Source of the DNA: Pegoplata infirma
Lineage: Eukaryota; Arthropoda; Insecta; Diptera; Anthomyiidae
NCBI GenBank assembly: GCA_963921195.1
Contig: OY992536.1
Location: 180,738,995 to 180,802,994, forward strand
Length of the DNA: 64,000 nt
Reading direction: 5' to 3'
The position numbers and the translations under genes are program-made. The first letter of the stretch is position 1; each line of letters starts with the position of its first letter. Below, piece after piece: positions 48,232 through 60,115 of the stretch. Below the pieces are notes generated by a model. That model made no database searches. It was given only the letters and a program-made list of their open reading frames with translations, and was not told where the DNA came from.

Positions 48232-48598
48232 TACTATAAATTGGGTAATTTTACTCTGAATGTGTAAATTGAATAAATTTAATTTAAATAAAAAAGAGGT
48301 GAATAAAAAAAAAACATTCGGTGCCAGCGAGTATCAAACTCGCCATCTTCCGTTTTGAAAGTACACTTCTTAACCACTACGCTACGGAAGCTTATACTTT
48401 TGCCTGGAGTTTTAGTTATTTAACATGTGTGTTGGTTGACAATTTTATTTACACATTCGTGTATAAAATATTTAAATTAACGGATAATATTTATAATTTG
48501 CTGTGTTTAATTGGTTTAAAAGTATTTAACGCAGTTTGTGCTTATATTAACACAAAATGCCTGCTATTCAACAAAAATTTACCCAATTTATAATAGTA
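48232..48598. mobile_element. Inverted-repeat element carrying a tRNA-like sequence
   Basis: Ends TACTATAAATTGGGTAA and TTACCCAATTTATAATAGTA. Between them lies the tRNA-like sequence at 48319-48392. Target duplication is not clear. Confidence 0.55.
48319..48392 (-). pseudogene. tRNA-like sequence
   Basis: Minus strand: TAGCGTAGTGGTTA (A box) and a T arm GCGAG-TTTGATA-CTCGC with complete pairing. The acceptor stem does not pair. A pseudo-tRNA or SINE head. Confidence 0.5.
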
Positions 48599-48754
48599 AG
48601 TTTACATGCGTTTTTTTAGAGTGTGTAAGTCTTTTTTTGATTGTCTCATAGTTTTTGAGAAAATTTGAATATTGTATTTTTTTCCAATTCACGCGATTTT
48701 TGCTCGACAGAAAATGTCAACAAATAATTAGCTATGCTAAGTTTTGTGATAACA

Positions 48755-50103
48755 TGTACCATTAGGATGGCAACGAAACATAAACTTTGGATTTTTTACC
48801 TTGTCGGGTCGGAATATGTGCCACATGGTCTAAAACTAATGTGGACAAAATTTCATCTAAATTGGATCACTTTAACCCGTTTCCCTTTGAGGTCAAAATT
48901 CACAAGGTAAAAAAAAAATTCCATAGAAGCAAAAAAAATTTTTTTCGAATTTTTATTTATTTATTTTTGAATGTTAGTGAGCTTTATTAGCTTATTAACG
49001 GCAAAAAAGTTAATTTTGATCAAACAAGTTTTTCAATTCCAAAATGGACTTACAAGGAAGGTCTTTCACAGGGCACCCACCGATTGTCCAGAAACTTGAA
49101 TATAGGAATGAGGGGGCAAAAATAAGCGTTACCTAATTTTTTTAGCTGCCCAATTTCAAATTTAAAAAAGTGTTGCCACCTTATGAAAAAATAAGGGCCT
49201 TCGGGAAAATCTGTATAAAAGGAAAAAACTAACAGGAATTTCGCCAAACGAAAAAATACGGGTCAGCTCAATTTTTAATTTTTGATAGAGATTATTATAT
49301 TTGATTTTGTCGGTCGTACACATATGCATCTCTATATAAACTACCCCAACGATTATACATTTTTGACAATAACAAACTTAACGAAGCCGAATTTGGACAT
49401 GACTGATACACCATTGGATAGGCCTTCAAAAAAACCTTTCGACTTGTATAAAATGTTCATATAGTTTCTTTTGAAGAAATCCGAAAAATCCTCAAAAAAC
49501 AAAAAAAATCCCATTTTTCCCCTCTCCTTTGACCCGCTTAATGTGAGATTGGGCAGCTATAACAGGTAACTCTTATTTTGCTCCCCTCTTTCCTATATGC
49601 AAGTTTCGGGACAATCGGTGGGTGCCCTGTGAAAGACCTTCCTTGTTAGAAAAAAAAATTAGAGGCTGGTTAGGTGTTTACTCTAAAAATTAAAAAAAAT
49701 GGAGTTTTGGCTCTATTTAAGATTAAAATTGACGTCGCCACAAAATAAATTATTAAACCAAGAAAACCTTTTTTAAAGAGCGACAAAAAATCTTTAATGT
49801 ATGCTAGTCAAAACTATTTTTTTTTTAACTTTTTAGAGTAAATTTTTTTTTTAATAAGCTAATAAAGCTCACTAACATTTAAAAATAAAAAAATTAAAAA
49901 TCGAAAAAATTTTTTTGCATGTATGGAATTTTTGTTTACCTTGTGAACTTTGACCTTAAAGGGGCACGGGTTAAAGTTATCCGATTTAGCTCAAATTTAT
50001 TTTACAACAGTTAAAGACCATGTGGTCTTTATTCCGGCCGACGGTATTCAATTTAAAAAAAAAAATCGCACTTACATTTCGCTGCCATTCAAATGAACCA
50101 TAT
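48755..50103. repeat. Foldback palindrome, 1.35 kb, centred near 49400
   Basis: Mirrored pairs include CACCCACCGATTGTCC (about 49074) with its complement at about 49613, and ACCTTGTGAACTTTGACC on the right with its counterpart at about 48890. Arms are diverged and termini unresolved. Confidence 0.75.
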
Positions 50104-50182
50104 ATTTTTTGGGGGTACTTTAAACCAGTATTTTTTTATTTCTGAACATTTTATTAAACAAAACTCCCAAAACTACCATTTT

Positions 50183-50832
50183 TATACCCTCCAACCATAG
50201 TATGGGGGTATACTCACTTTGTCATTCCGTGTGTAACATATCGAAATATCGGTTAGGGACCCCACAAAGTGTATATAATATTGATCCATGATAGAATCTA
50301 AGACATTCTAGCGATGTCCGTCCGTCCGTCTGTAGAAATAACGATGCAGTCCAAACCAAAAGAGCTAGACCCCTAAAATTGGGCAAGAATATCTCTTATG
50401 TTACTGGTAAGGTCAAGTTCGAAGATGGGCAAAATCGGAAAAAAAGTTCCCCCTTAAAGAACTAAAACGACCCCTGAAAAATACGATATTTTTATGAGTT
50501 TTTTTTAATTTTTGCTCAACAAATGTAACATTTGTATGCCATATTATATTCATAGACTTGCGCTTGGACCAAGGGGGTTAGAAAATTCGATTTTTTCAGG
50601 CCTTCCCCCTTTGGGGAAATTAATTAAAAATAACGATAAAAATGTATTATTTAAGCGTAAATATCATAAACAAATAATTCATAAACATATATAGCGGGGG
50701 TATAGGTGTCCCCCACCAACTTCGCCGACCCCCCCCCCCCCACCAAAAAAAAAAGACGCCCCTGCGATTTTTTTCATTTTAAACGTGTTGTAGGGTATAT
50801 AAGATTCGGCACAAATTTATTACTCTTACTTT
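50183..50832 (+). mobile_element. DINE-1/INE-1-like element (copy d)
   Basis: Starts TATACCCTCCAACCATAGTA, continues TTTGTCATTCCGTGTGTAAC and GTCCGTCCGTCCGTCTG, and ends GTAGGGTATATAAGATTCGG then TTACTCTTACTTTTTT. Confidence 0.65.
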
Positions 50833-51273
50833 TTTTTTTAAATTTTTCAAAAATTCAAAACTATGACCGCCATTCGCACCGGGTTAATTTAATCTGATTA
50901 GCCTCAAATTGGTACCACATAAGGTTTAGGCCTGGTAGAATAAAAAAATTACCGGACTTTAAAAATCGGAGAAAAAAAAATTTTGCTGTACAGAAAAATG
51001 CCAGTCTAATAATGTACCACATATATTTTGGGGGTAGTTCTTTAAACCAGTATTTTCAAATTTCTGAAAATTTTATTAAACAAAACTCCCATTTTTTAAA
51101 TCAGAATGTAAAAGAGATAACGACTACCTTTAAAAAATCCAAAATTCATAAAAAACGGATAATAAACAACAATTTGGTAAACACTTAAAGACTTTGTATG
51201 CAAAGGTTTCCAACCAGGGCATGCGCGGGTACAAGGGGGGGGAAAAAGGGGAAATTTCCCCCCCCAGACCAAA

Positions 51274-51372
51274 TTTCGAAAAGAAAAAAAAGAAAAAAAA
51301 GAAGAAAAAAAAAAGAAAAAAAAAAAGAAAAAAAAGAAAAGGAAAGAAAAAGACGAAAAAAAGAAAGAAGGA
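51274..51372 (+). repeat. Purine-only low-complexity tract
   Basis: About 100 bases almost wholly A and G. It produces long Lys-rich frames on one strand and Phe/Leu-rich frames on the other, which are not genes. Confidence 0.9.
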
Positions 51373-51774
51373 AATTTTCTAAAAAAATCTCGAAGTCCAA
51401 AAATTTTTCACAGAAAAAAATTTGAAAATTTTAATAGGGAAAATTTTTAATTTTTTTAAGGAAAAAGTGAATTAATCTGAAAATTTTCTGCGAAAAATAT
51501 TTGTCAATCTTATTATGAATTTTGGCATAAACAAATTACTTAGAATATGATTTTTTTGTATAGAAAAATGTTACATGATCTTAATTTGGTCTATATAAAA
51601 AGAGTTTGTCTTCCACATAGCAATAGGAAAAATATCTTAAAATTGTTGAAAGTCGAACTTATGTAAAACTATTTAAATTTTTTTTTCTAAAGAATAAACT
51701 TTTTCTAAAGAATTATGTGAAAAAGGTATCAAAACTTATTTATAGGACAAAGGTCGCAGAAGAATTTTTTTATG

Positions 51775-53075
51775 GGAAAAAGTCTCAGAATTTCTGAATT
51801 TGAGACTTATTTTAAGGAAAAAGGTCTCAGAATCTGAGATTAAAATTAAAAAGGTCTCAAAGTCTGAGACTTTTTATTGTTAAAAAATAGCCTCAGAAGT
51901 TGAAACTTATGGAATTTGTAGAAGGTTGCAGAATCTGAGACTTTTTCAACGGAACCGGTCTTAGAATCTAAGACTTTTATAGGAATAACTCGCCTCAACA
52001 ATGTCATATTACGCTGGGGCATACAAATATTGTAATGAAAATGTATTAATAAATAAAAAAAAGGTCAATGAAAATGTATTAATAAATAAAAAAAAGGTCT
52101 CAGAATCTCAGAAAAATCTCAGAAAAAACTTTTTCTATAGGAAACAGGTCTCAGAATCTATGACCTTTCTATAGGAAAAAAGTCTTAAAGTCTGAGACGC
52201 TTTCTATAGGAAAAACATTTCCGAATCTGGTACTTTTTCTTTAGGAAAGAGTCACAGAATCTCCGACTTTTTCTATAGCAAAAGTGTCTTAGAATTGGAA
52301 AAGATTTCAGAATCAGAAAAAGGTCTCAAAATTTGTCACTTCTTCTTTGGAAAAAAAGTGCCTGAATTTTAAACTTTTTCTATATAAGAAAAAGCTCTCA
52401 GAATCTGAGACTTTTTCTTTAGGAAAAAGGTCTGAGAATCTGAGCATTTTTCTTTAGGAATAAGATCTCAGAATTTGAAACTTTTTCTTTAGGAAAAAGG
52501 TCTTAGAATCTGAGACTTTTTCTATTGAAAAAGGTCGAAGAATCTAAGACTTTTTCTATAAAAAAAGGTCTCAGAATCTAAAATTTTTTCAGTACGAAAC
52601 AAATCTAATAATCAGAGACCTCTCTGTAGGAAAAATGTCTCAATAATGCTTTAAAATATGAGACTTTTTCTATAGTAAAATATCTCAAAATCTGAGACTT
52701 TTTCTGTGGAAAAAAATTCTTCGAATCTGAAAATTTTTCTATACGAAAAAAGTCTCAGATTCTGAGACATTTTTCGTAAAGAAGAAGTCTTATATTCTGA
52801 TACATTTTCTGTATAGGAAGAATTTCTTCTATTAAAAAATTTTTATATTTAGACTCTTCTTATGAATACGAAAAATATACAATTTTCTTTTATATTTCTT
52901 TTAAAAATCTGAAAATTTTTCTATACGAAAATAGTCTCAGATTCTGAGACATTTTTCGTAAAGAAAATGTTATATTTTGAGACATTTTCCCTATAAAAAA
53001 TAATTTTTTTCACGAAAAATGTCTCAACATCTGATGTTTTCTATGTAGGGAGAATTTTTTCTATTAAAAAATTCC
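51775..53075 (+). repeat. Diverged 35-bp minisatellite
   Basis: About 30 degenerate units of GTCTCAGAATCTGAGACTTT then TTCTATAGGAAAAA, same orientation as in MARCH5 intron 1. Fourth array of the family in the window. Confidence 0.8.
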
Positions 53076-53339
53076 CTTTTTAAACAAATTTAAAAAAATT
53101 GGTCTAAACGAAATTTGATCATGAAAAACAAACCTCCTTCGACAAAAACTAATAAATTTGATGATTTTATAGCTTTCCCATCACCTTTTTTTGTAAAAAA
53201 AAACGTATCCTTATTTTTTTTTTTTCTCGTCAACAAAGGTGAATTTATGATTTTTTTTCGAAGTAAAAAAAATTTTCCCCCCCCAAACCCAAAAGCTGTA
53301 CCCGCCACTGAACCAGGGGCAACTAACCTGGAGGTGCTC

Positions 53340-53500
53340 CCATTGGGCATATGGGGTTCACCATCCAAACTCGAAAATACGTAAGCTATAACCGGTATAA
53401 ATTTCACAGCAATCGGTCCACTACTTACTGAACGGCCGAATTATTTCCAAAAAAAATATAATACAACTGTGCACTGGTGTGGGGGTATTATATGGTCGGT
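53340..53500 (+). mobile_element. 3' remnant of a second DINE-like family
   Basis: GTGTGGGGGTATTATATGGT then CGGTATAATTTTTTT resembles the end of the element at 63388 on the other strand (TATCATATGGTCGGTCTTG). Confidence 0.45.
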
Positions 53501-53519
53501 ATAATTTTTTTTTGAGTGT

Positions 53520-54050
53520 ATCTTAAAAAAATATAATCGGAACAGTTAAGTGATAAAAGACAACAACTTGAAAGAAAACACAATATTAAAATAAAAACAA
53601 ACTTTATTTTTTTGTAAATACTCTCTCGTAACATGCTAAATAATTATAATTTATGGATATATTACAAATATAGATGTCGCTGTATTCCTATTGTTGAAGC
53701 TGCAGTTAGTTGGTGCTAAATGCAGCTTAAATACTTTTTTTTCAAAATCAATTATATTCCAAACATAAAATGTGGTAAGTAGTTGTTTGACTTTTTAAAA
53801 GAAAACCAAAATAAAATCTAAACTTGTGTACTAGTTGTAAGTGAAGTTAGAGTGTAGCATAAATAAATTAAGGTACCGTTATAAAAAAGGGTAACATTTC
53901 CGGTTTTATGGATTTTATTTTAGTTTTAGTTTTTTATGAGGTTTTGTTTCTCCTTTTTGCAATTCTCAAACTTGTATGTCTAGCTCTTCTTGTAGGGTTC
54001 GGTGAGTATAAAAAAAAACCTTCGATTAGGCTCTGAAGTGAACTCTGTTT
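53520..54050. other. AT-rich DNA, nothing recognised
   Basis: No open frame of note, no RNA gene and no inverted termini seen. Confidence 0.5.
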
Positions 54051-54269
54051 TAATACCCTCCACTCTAGTGATAGAGGGTATAGATATGTTTGCCATTCCG
54101 TTTGTAACACCTCAAAATATTGGTCTGGGATCCCATTAAGTGTATATATTCATGATCATCGATCGATTTTAAGTCGATCTAGCGATGTCCGGCTGTCTGC
54201 CTGTCTGTCTGTTGAAAACACACTAGCTTTCAAAAAACTTTACTGAGGCTGTTGAAGCTTGGATTATAT

Positions 54270-56739
54270 CTGTGGCAAAAACCCATAACAACATAAGTCG
54301 AGTTATGTCCAAAACGTGTTTTTGCATTTTCGGAATCTCCTTATACATTTTCGTATTGTATCAAATTTTTATGAAAATCGGTAATGGTTTACTCTTTGAG
54401 ATATTGATTTCAGAACTCCATAACTCATTTTTTTTAAAGGAAAAATTAAAATCGTAACAGCATATATGAGTTATGTTTTTATTCCTTATTTTAAAATCAG
54501 CAATCGTTGAAGACGCTAAAATGTATTTTACAGGGATACTGCATATCTCGACATATGCTTGGGTTAAAATGTAATTTTGCAAAACGCAATTACAACATCA
54601 ATGGTTTTCACCCGATATCTCTGTTGTCCTAATATATAGGGGTTTTCGTGTCAAATGACACAACTTTTGAAACCGATGCCTTCCGATCGGGATGAAATTT
54701 GCACCAAGGTTAGTCCCATTGGATAGTAGTTCAGACACAATTTTTCAACGAGATCGGTCAAGGACTCTCTGAGTTAGAGGGGGTCGAAATTTGACATTTT
54801 GGCAAAAGAGGTGTTTATTCTCATCCATGTTACTTCTTACCTATTGTTTTTAGCAAAATGTGTCCCAAATAGTTTAGATAGCTATTTTTTCAGTCTTTCG
54901 AAAAAAAATATTAAAAAAAATTTTTTTAATTTTTTTTCTTAAAAATCCAAAAACTTTTTTGACTTTGTCCTCAAATTGGGCCCTTTTTTTTTTTTTTTGA
55001 TTCAAAAGAAAGCTTAGGTGATTTCCTTTAAGAGCTATGGGGTCGCTTAGTGGGATGCGAGTGGGATATCAATGAAAAAAATTTTTTTTTAACTTTGGAA
55101 CACAAAAAACTGTTCTTCAATTTGCACTATTAGGCGTGGCATAGCTAACCAGTTTTCGATTTCTATCCGATATAACCTCTAATTTTTATAGGTTCGAAAA
55201 AGAAAGCACGAAGGGCCCCTCATCGGGGTCAAAGTTGGGCGTAAAGAGGTAAAAATCCTCAAAAAGCCCCAAAACTCCCCTAGAAACGCCCCTGGAGGGG
55301 TGCAATGTTAGACCGACCTTCATAATTTTCTACCCCCAATATTTTTCTTGAATATACCTAACCTCTATTTCCACTTCCTAAGGGAGCTCCCATACAAAAT
55401 GACATTTTTATAAAATTTGCTCCTACCGCTCTAACTGTCCATAGGGTGCCCCTAGAGAAGTAAAATGTATGACACCCAATATTTTTTGAACTCCAACATT
55501 TTCTCAGAATATACCTAGCCTTTATTTTCAACTCTTAAGGGGGTCTCCATACATTTTTTTTATTTTTTTTTTAGTTTTTGAAAATAGATGTTTTTATAAT
55601 GTATGGGAGCCCCTTAGGGAGTGGAGATAGGGTGTTATAATGTTCGGACAAAATGTTGGTAACTAAAAAATAATGGGGGTTGGTCGTAATTTTTGCCTCT
55701 CTAGGAGGCACGGTAGGGGCGGTAGGAGCTGTTTTAGTAAAACAAATTTATAAAAAATAAAAGAAATGTATGGGGCCACCTTAAGGGTTAAAGATACATT
55801 GTAGGTATGTTTGCAAAAAATGTTGGAATTAATAAAATAATGGAGGTCGGTCATACATTTGGCCCCACTAGGGGCACTTTAGGGTAAGTTAGAATGGTAG
55901 GATCCAATTTTTTAAAAATGTGTTGTATTGGAGCCCCCTTAGGAAGTGGAAATAGGGGTAAGGTATGTCAAATTATTGGAGGTCGGTCTCACATTGCACC
56001 CCTCCAGGGGCGTTTCTAGGGGAGTTTTGGGGCTTTTGAGGATTTTTACCTCTTTACGCCCAACTTTGACCCCGATGAGGGGCCATATGGCCCCACCCCA
56101 CCGCCCTCATTTTTTGGCTTGTTCTTTCTTTTTCGAGATATCCCACTCGCATCCCACTAAGCGACCCCATAGCTCTTAAAGGAAATCACCTAAGCTTTCT
56201 TTTAAATCAAAAAAAAAAAAGGGCCCAATTTGAGGAAAAAGCCAAAAAAGTTTTGGATTTTTAAGAAAAAAAAATCAAAAATTTTTTTTTTATTTTTTTT
56301 ATAATTTTTTTTTCGAAAGACTGAAGAAATAGCTATCTAAACTATTTGGGACACATTTTGCTAAAAACAATAGGTAAGAAGTAAAATGGATGAGAATAAA
56401 CACCTCTTTTGCCAAAATGTCAAATTACGACCCCCTCGAACTCAGAGAGTCCTTGACCGATCTCGTTGAAAAATTGTGTCTGAACGACTATCCAATAGGA
56501 CTAACCTTCATCCCGATCGGAAGATATCGGTTTCAAAAGTTGTGTCAGTTGACACGAAAACCCCCATATATCAACTTTTAAAGTAGCGAAGATTGTGTCG
56601 ATAATAATGCTTGAGATATTTACATGCCCAAAATGTTAAAATTTTTAAGCCCATATTTGGTATTTGAAATTAAAACTTAAAAATGCTCTTCTGAAAAGTA
56701 GAATAAATACACTTATGCACTTATTCCTTTTTGCCACAG
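54270..56739. mobile_element. Unassigned element with CTGTGGCAAAAA ends, ATAT duplication
   Basis: Ends CTGTGGCAAAAA and TTTTTGCCACAG, flanked by ATAT (54266-54269 and 56740-56743). The paralogous uninterrupted site at about 42915 (CATATATGTTGG) confirms four duplicated bases. Its own sequence is only about 540 bp; the rest is the nested 54638-56565 element. Confidence 0.85.
54638..56565. mobile_element. Foldback element, ATAT duplication, AGGGGTTTTCGTGTCAA ends
   Basis: Ends AGGGGTTTTCGTGTCAA and TTGACACGAAAACCCCC flanked by ATAT (54634-54637 and 56566-56569). It is almost entirely palindromic: for example AGACCGACCTTCATAATT, GGGTGCCCCTAGAG and CCCCAAAACTCCCCTAG have inverted partners. Internal modules and end pattern (GGGG..TTC..TGTCAA) match 36694-39077, so they are one family. 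Confidence 0.85.
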
Positions 56740-56778
56740 ATATGTTTGTTATTCACCTGGTCAGGTTTGTATTGCATT

Positions 56779-58026
56779 TAGGGTGTTCAGTCGATTTATT
56801 CTTGTTCGATTAATCGAACAATTTTAGACGAATAATTGTTCGATTAATTTAAAATTGCTAATTTCGATTAAAGGATTAATCGAAGAACTTATGCCGATTA
56901 ATCGAATAATAATTATGTATGATTTTTCTGGAATATGTGTAATTTTTTAAAAGTTTTAAGTACAATAAACAAACCAAATGTATGTGGCCGTTGGAATTAA
57001 AAAAAAAACAGTCATATTTACTTGAGAGGTCGTTATTTTAACTTTTTTTCTTCTAATTTTCGCTGCTCCTAAATCTTGGATTTGCTAAACGACCTAAATA
57101 AGTACCTGATAAACTTTTGGGACAAATCGGTTAAATGTATGACCGCGCTAAAATCCGTCAAAGTTTCGAGTTTTGGGCAAAAATGCACTAAATTATAAAA
57201 CAAAATACAAATTTTATGAATACGTTCAACACAAAATATTTTTTATTTAAGATTTTACGAAATGTAGTCAGATAATAAATATACAATTTTTTGTGATATC
57301 GGTAATGCAAAAAAATTGTTTTTGAATTCAAACCTCCAAAACTATATATTTTTTTTAAATTTTCTCAAACAAATTAGCAGAAAACTTATTGTGTTTTCTT
57401 TACTGACAAAATATTTGCCTTTCTTTTGCATTTCGCCCCGAAAATGACTTTTTTGTGTTTTTTCTATAAAAAGTTTCAACCTATATAAAGGATATCGTGT
57501 TGTTTTCTAAAAATGTCTGCCCTATAAAGTGCAAAAAAGTTGCACTTTTTGCCTAGTAAAAAATAACGGGATTGAAATTGCCTTATACAACAGCTGACTT
57601 TTTATGTGTTCTTTTCTCAAAACAGCTGTTCAAAAAAGAGGGCAGAATATGGCTGCATGTTGTGTTCTATTCCAGTGTGAGTTAAACATTTTAAAAAAGT
57701 ATACCCTAAAAAGCCAAACATTTCTTTTTAGAAAAGAAAACACCATTAAATTTTGATACATTTCGAAATGATTTTAATTTTGTTTTTTTGTTGTTAAAAA
57801 AAAATTAAAATACTTGTAAATAATATTGTTTATTTACTACAGTACCAATTTTTTCTAAAATTGTCGAAAAAAAAATTTGTAATTTAGAAAATGTATGAAT
57901 TTGTAATTATTTGATTAATCGAACAATTTTAAAAGTTTATTCGTTTAATCGAATAATTTAAAAATGGCAAATGCCGATTAATCGTTTAATCGAACAATAA
58001 AAAAACCCGATTAATTGAACACCCTA
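56779..58026. mobile_element. hAT-like element, 1.25 kb, 8-bp duplication (7/8)
   Basis: Ends TAGGGTGTTCAGTCGATT and AATTGAACACCCTA. Flanks ATTGCATT (56771-56778) and ATTGCATC (58027-58034) differ at one base. The intact DINE copy at about 42950 gives the empty site. Subterminal zones are TTCGATTAATCGAA repeats. No open frame. Confidence 0.9.
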
Positions 58027-58517
58027 ATTGCATCCCAGAAAAATTGGTCCAATGGTTCAAAAGTTAAAAGCAAAGGAGTGAATTTCGGCAAGGTGTTTTC
58101 ACGAATTCACGAGTTAAAAACGCGCTAACTTTCGAAAGAAAATCTTTAGGCTGCTGAAGATTGGCTGGATATGCAGTGGGCGACAATACATTGGAAACTT
58201 TTTTATAGTAGATGCAATTTGTTGAAGACAAAGTTAACAATACTAAACGTTATTATTATCAAACGAGTATTATTATAAAAATGTTATGTAGAAAATTTTC
58301 AAAGCTTTAATTTAAGCTTGATAGCGTCCAGATTGAGTAAATAATAAATGTGCTACGAGGGTCGATCTGGAAAATGAAATTATTTATAGACATTTTTTTT
58401 AATTTTTTAAAAATATTTCCAAGTCGATTTTTTCCAAGTTTAAACACTAAAAATTTAAAAAAAGGTCCAATAGTTTTTATTCAGCGCTCAAATAATTTTA
58501 GTACACCTAAGTGTATA

Positions 58518-59249
58518 CACTTACAAAATTATGTCATTAACAGTTTGTAGTTTATTTAAAAAGTTTTATGTTTTGTCATTTTTAAAAGAAAACCCATTTG
58601 TTTAACGTTCAGTTTTTTCAAATGACTATTTTTGTTCTTTGTTTCAAAAATAACAACATAACAAATAAAGGCTTTCATTAGCATTCAATTTTTAAAGTCA
58701 TTTATTTTTGTTCTGTATGTGAAAATAACTGATCCTTCTTTAATTTTTAATGATTTGTGTTCGTTATTTTTTTTAAATTGTTGGCATTTTTTAAAGAAAA
58801 ATAATTAGTTTTTACGTACTTGTAGAAAAAAGAAAATTAAAAAAATTATTTATAGAAATATACAAACATGTTTGTATCAAGTGACTTTGGCACGATGGGT
58901 AGAGTCTCTGGCCAGAATGTAGTTGATTGCGGGATCGATTCCCCAAAATTTTATTAAAAGTTTTTTAAAATATAAAATTGTAAAAAAAACCTACGAAATC
59001 ATTAATTTTTAATGTTTTCGTAGGTTATTTTTTTTTAAATTTATTGGTAAAAATAACACACTAATCATTAATTTTTAATGTTTTCGTAGGTTATTTTTTT
59101 CGAATTTGTTGGTAAAAAAAATTAAAGTGACGTTATTTTTTAATGTTTAATGTTATTTATTTTAGAAAATTTTATTAACAGTAAAAAATTAATGTTGGTG
59201 TTTGTTAAAACAAATGAATATTGTTTTTGCCTACAAAATATTTTGAGTG
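58518..59249. mobile_element. TA-flanked MITE, 732 bp, carrying a tRNA-like sequence
   Basis: Ends TA|CACTTACAAAATTATG and ACAAAATATTTTGAGTG|TA. The related element at about 11235-11260 shows the uninterrupted centre. Contains the tRNA-like sequence at 58882-58945 and a direct repeat of TTAATGTTTTCGTAGGTTAT near 59010 and 59070. Confidence 0.75.
58882..58945 (+). pseudogene. tRNA-like sequence
   Basis: TGGCACGATGGGTAGAG fits an A box and GGGATCGATTCCCC a B box about 40 nt later. The overall cloverleaf is incomplete. Confidence 0.45.
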
Positions 59250-60115
59250 TAGTAATAAAATATTAAAATAATTAAAATTTTTCTCTGTTTACAAAAAATT
59301 GGTGGTCAAACAAATTGGAGATCAAAAAATGTGGATTTTTTCTACTGTACTTAAAAAATTTCACTGTTTGTTTGTGTTGTTGGAAAAATTATTGGATCAC
59401 TGAATAAAAACTATTGGAATTTTTTTTAAATTTTTAATGTTTAAAGTTGGAAAAAATCGACTTAGAAATATTTAAAAAAAATGTTCTAAAAAATGTCTAT
59501 AAATAATTTCATTTTCCAGATCGACCCTCGTAGCACATGTATTATTTACTAAATCTGGACGCTATCAAGCTTAAATTATAGCTTTAAAAATTATCTGCAT
59601 ATCATTTTTTTATAATAACGCTCGTTTCCAATGTATTGTCGCCCACAGTATATCAGTCCAGTTGTTAAAAAAATTATAAATCGGTCCACTTGTTCTAAAA
59701 AAATTTACACTCAAAAAAATATTTCGTAAAGTTTTTTTTTTTTTAAATTTGACCAAAAAAAAAGTTTTTTTTCTAAAAATAAAATATTTCTAAACAAAAC
59801 TGTTTTTTTCAAGTTAGAAAATATAAAAATATAAAGGGCATTGTGGAGGGTATTCATGGATTCGGCAAAGTCGAATTTAACTTTTTACTTGTTTTTGTTT
59901 TTTTAATTGTTGTATTTTTATTTTCTTCTCGTGATTTGTGTGCTTTCTTGTTATTATTGTTGTACTAAATATGATCGTGTGTTTGAGTTTTGTCAATAGA
60001 GTGACCAGTAAGGTGACAATAATGACTTTTTTTGATTTTCGAATACAAATTAAAGTGGGAGTAAATTTTATAAAAAATAAAATTATGTACGGTAGCACTT
60101 CAAGGTAGTGGAGAT

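Larger units (their letters stand above)
58174..59648. mobile_element. Tc1/mariner-like non-autonomous element, interrupted
   Basis: Ends CAGTGGGCGACAATACATTG and CAATGTATTGTCGCCCACAG; TA directly at the right end, TG at the left. Arms match those of 10775-12782. The centre is split by the 58518-59249 MITE. Confidence 0.82.
54052..59895 (+). mobile_element. DINE-1/INE-1-like element (copy e), split by three direct insertions
   Basis: DINE pieces at 54052-54269, 56740-56778, 58027-58173 and 59649-59895. It starts ATACCCTCCACTCTAGTGAT and ends GGAGGGTATTCATGGATTCG then AACTTTTTACTTGTTTTT. Joined, the pieces match the continuous stretch 42810-43100 (for example CACCTGGTCAGGTTTGTATT), which fixes each insertion point. 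Confidence 0.82.

Noticed and set aside
51194..51425. Lys-rich small proteins
   Set aside because: They come from a purine-only low-complexity tract.
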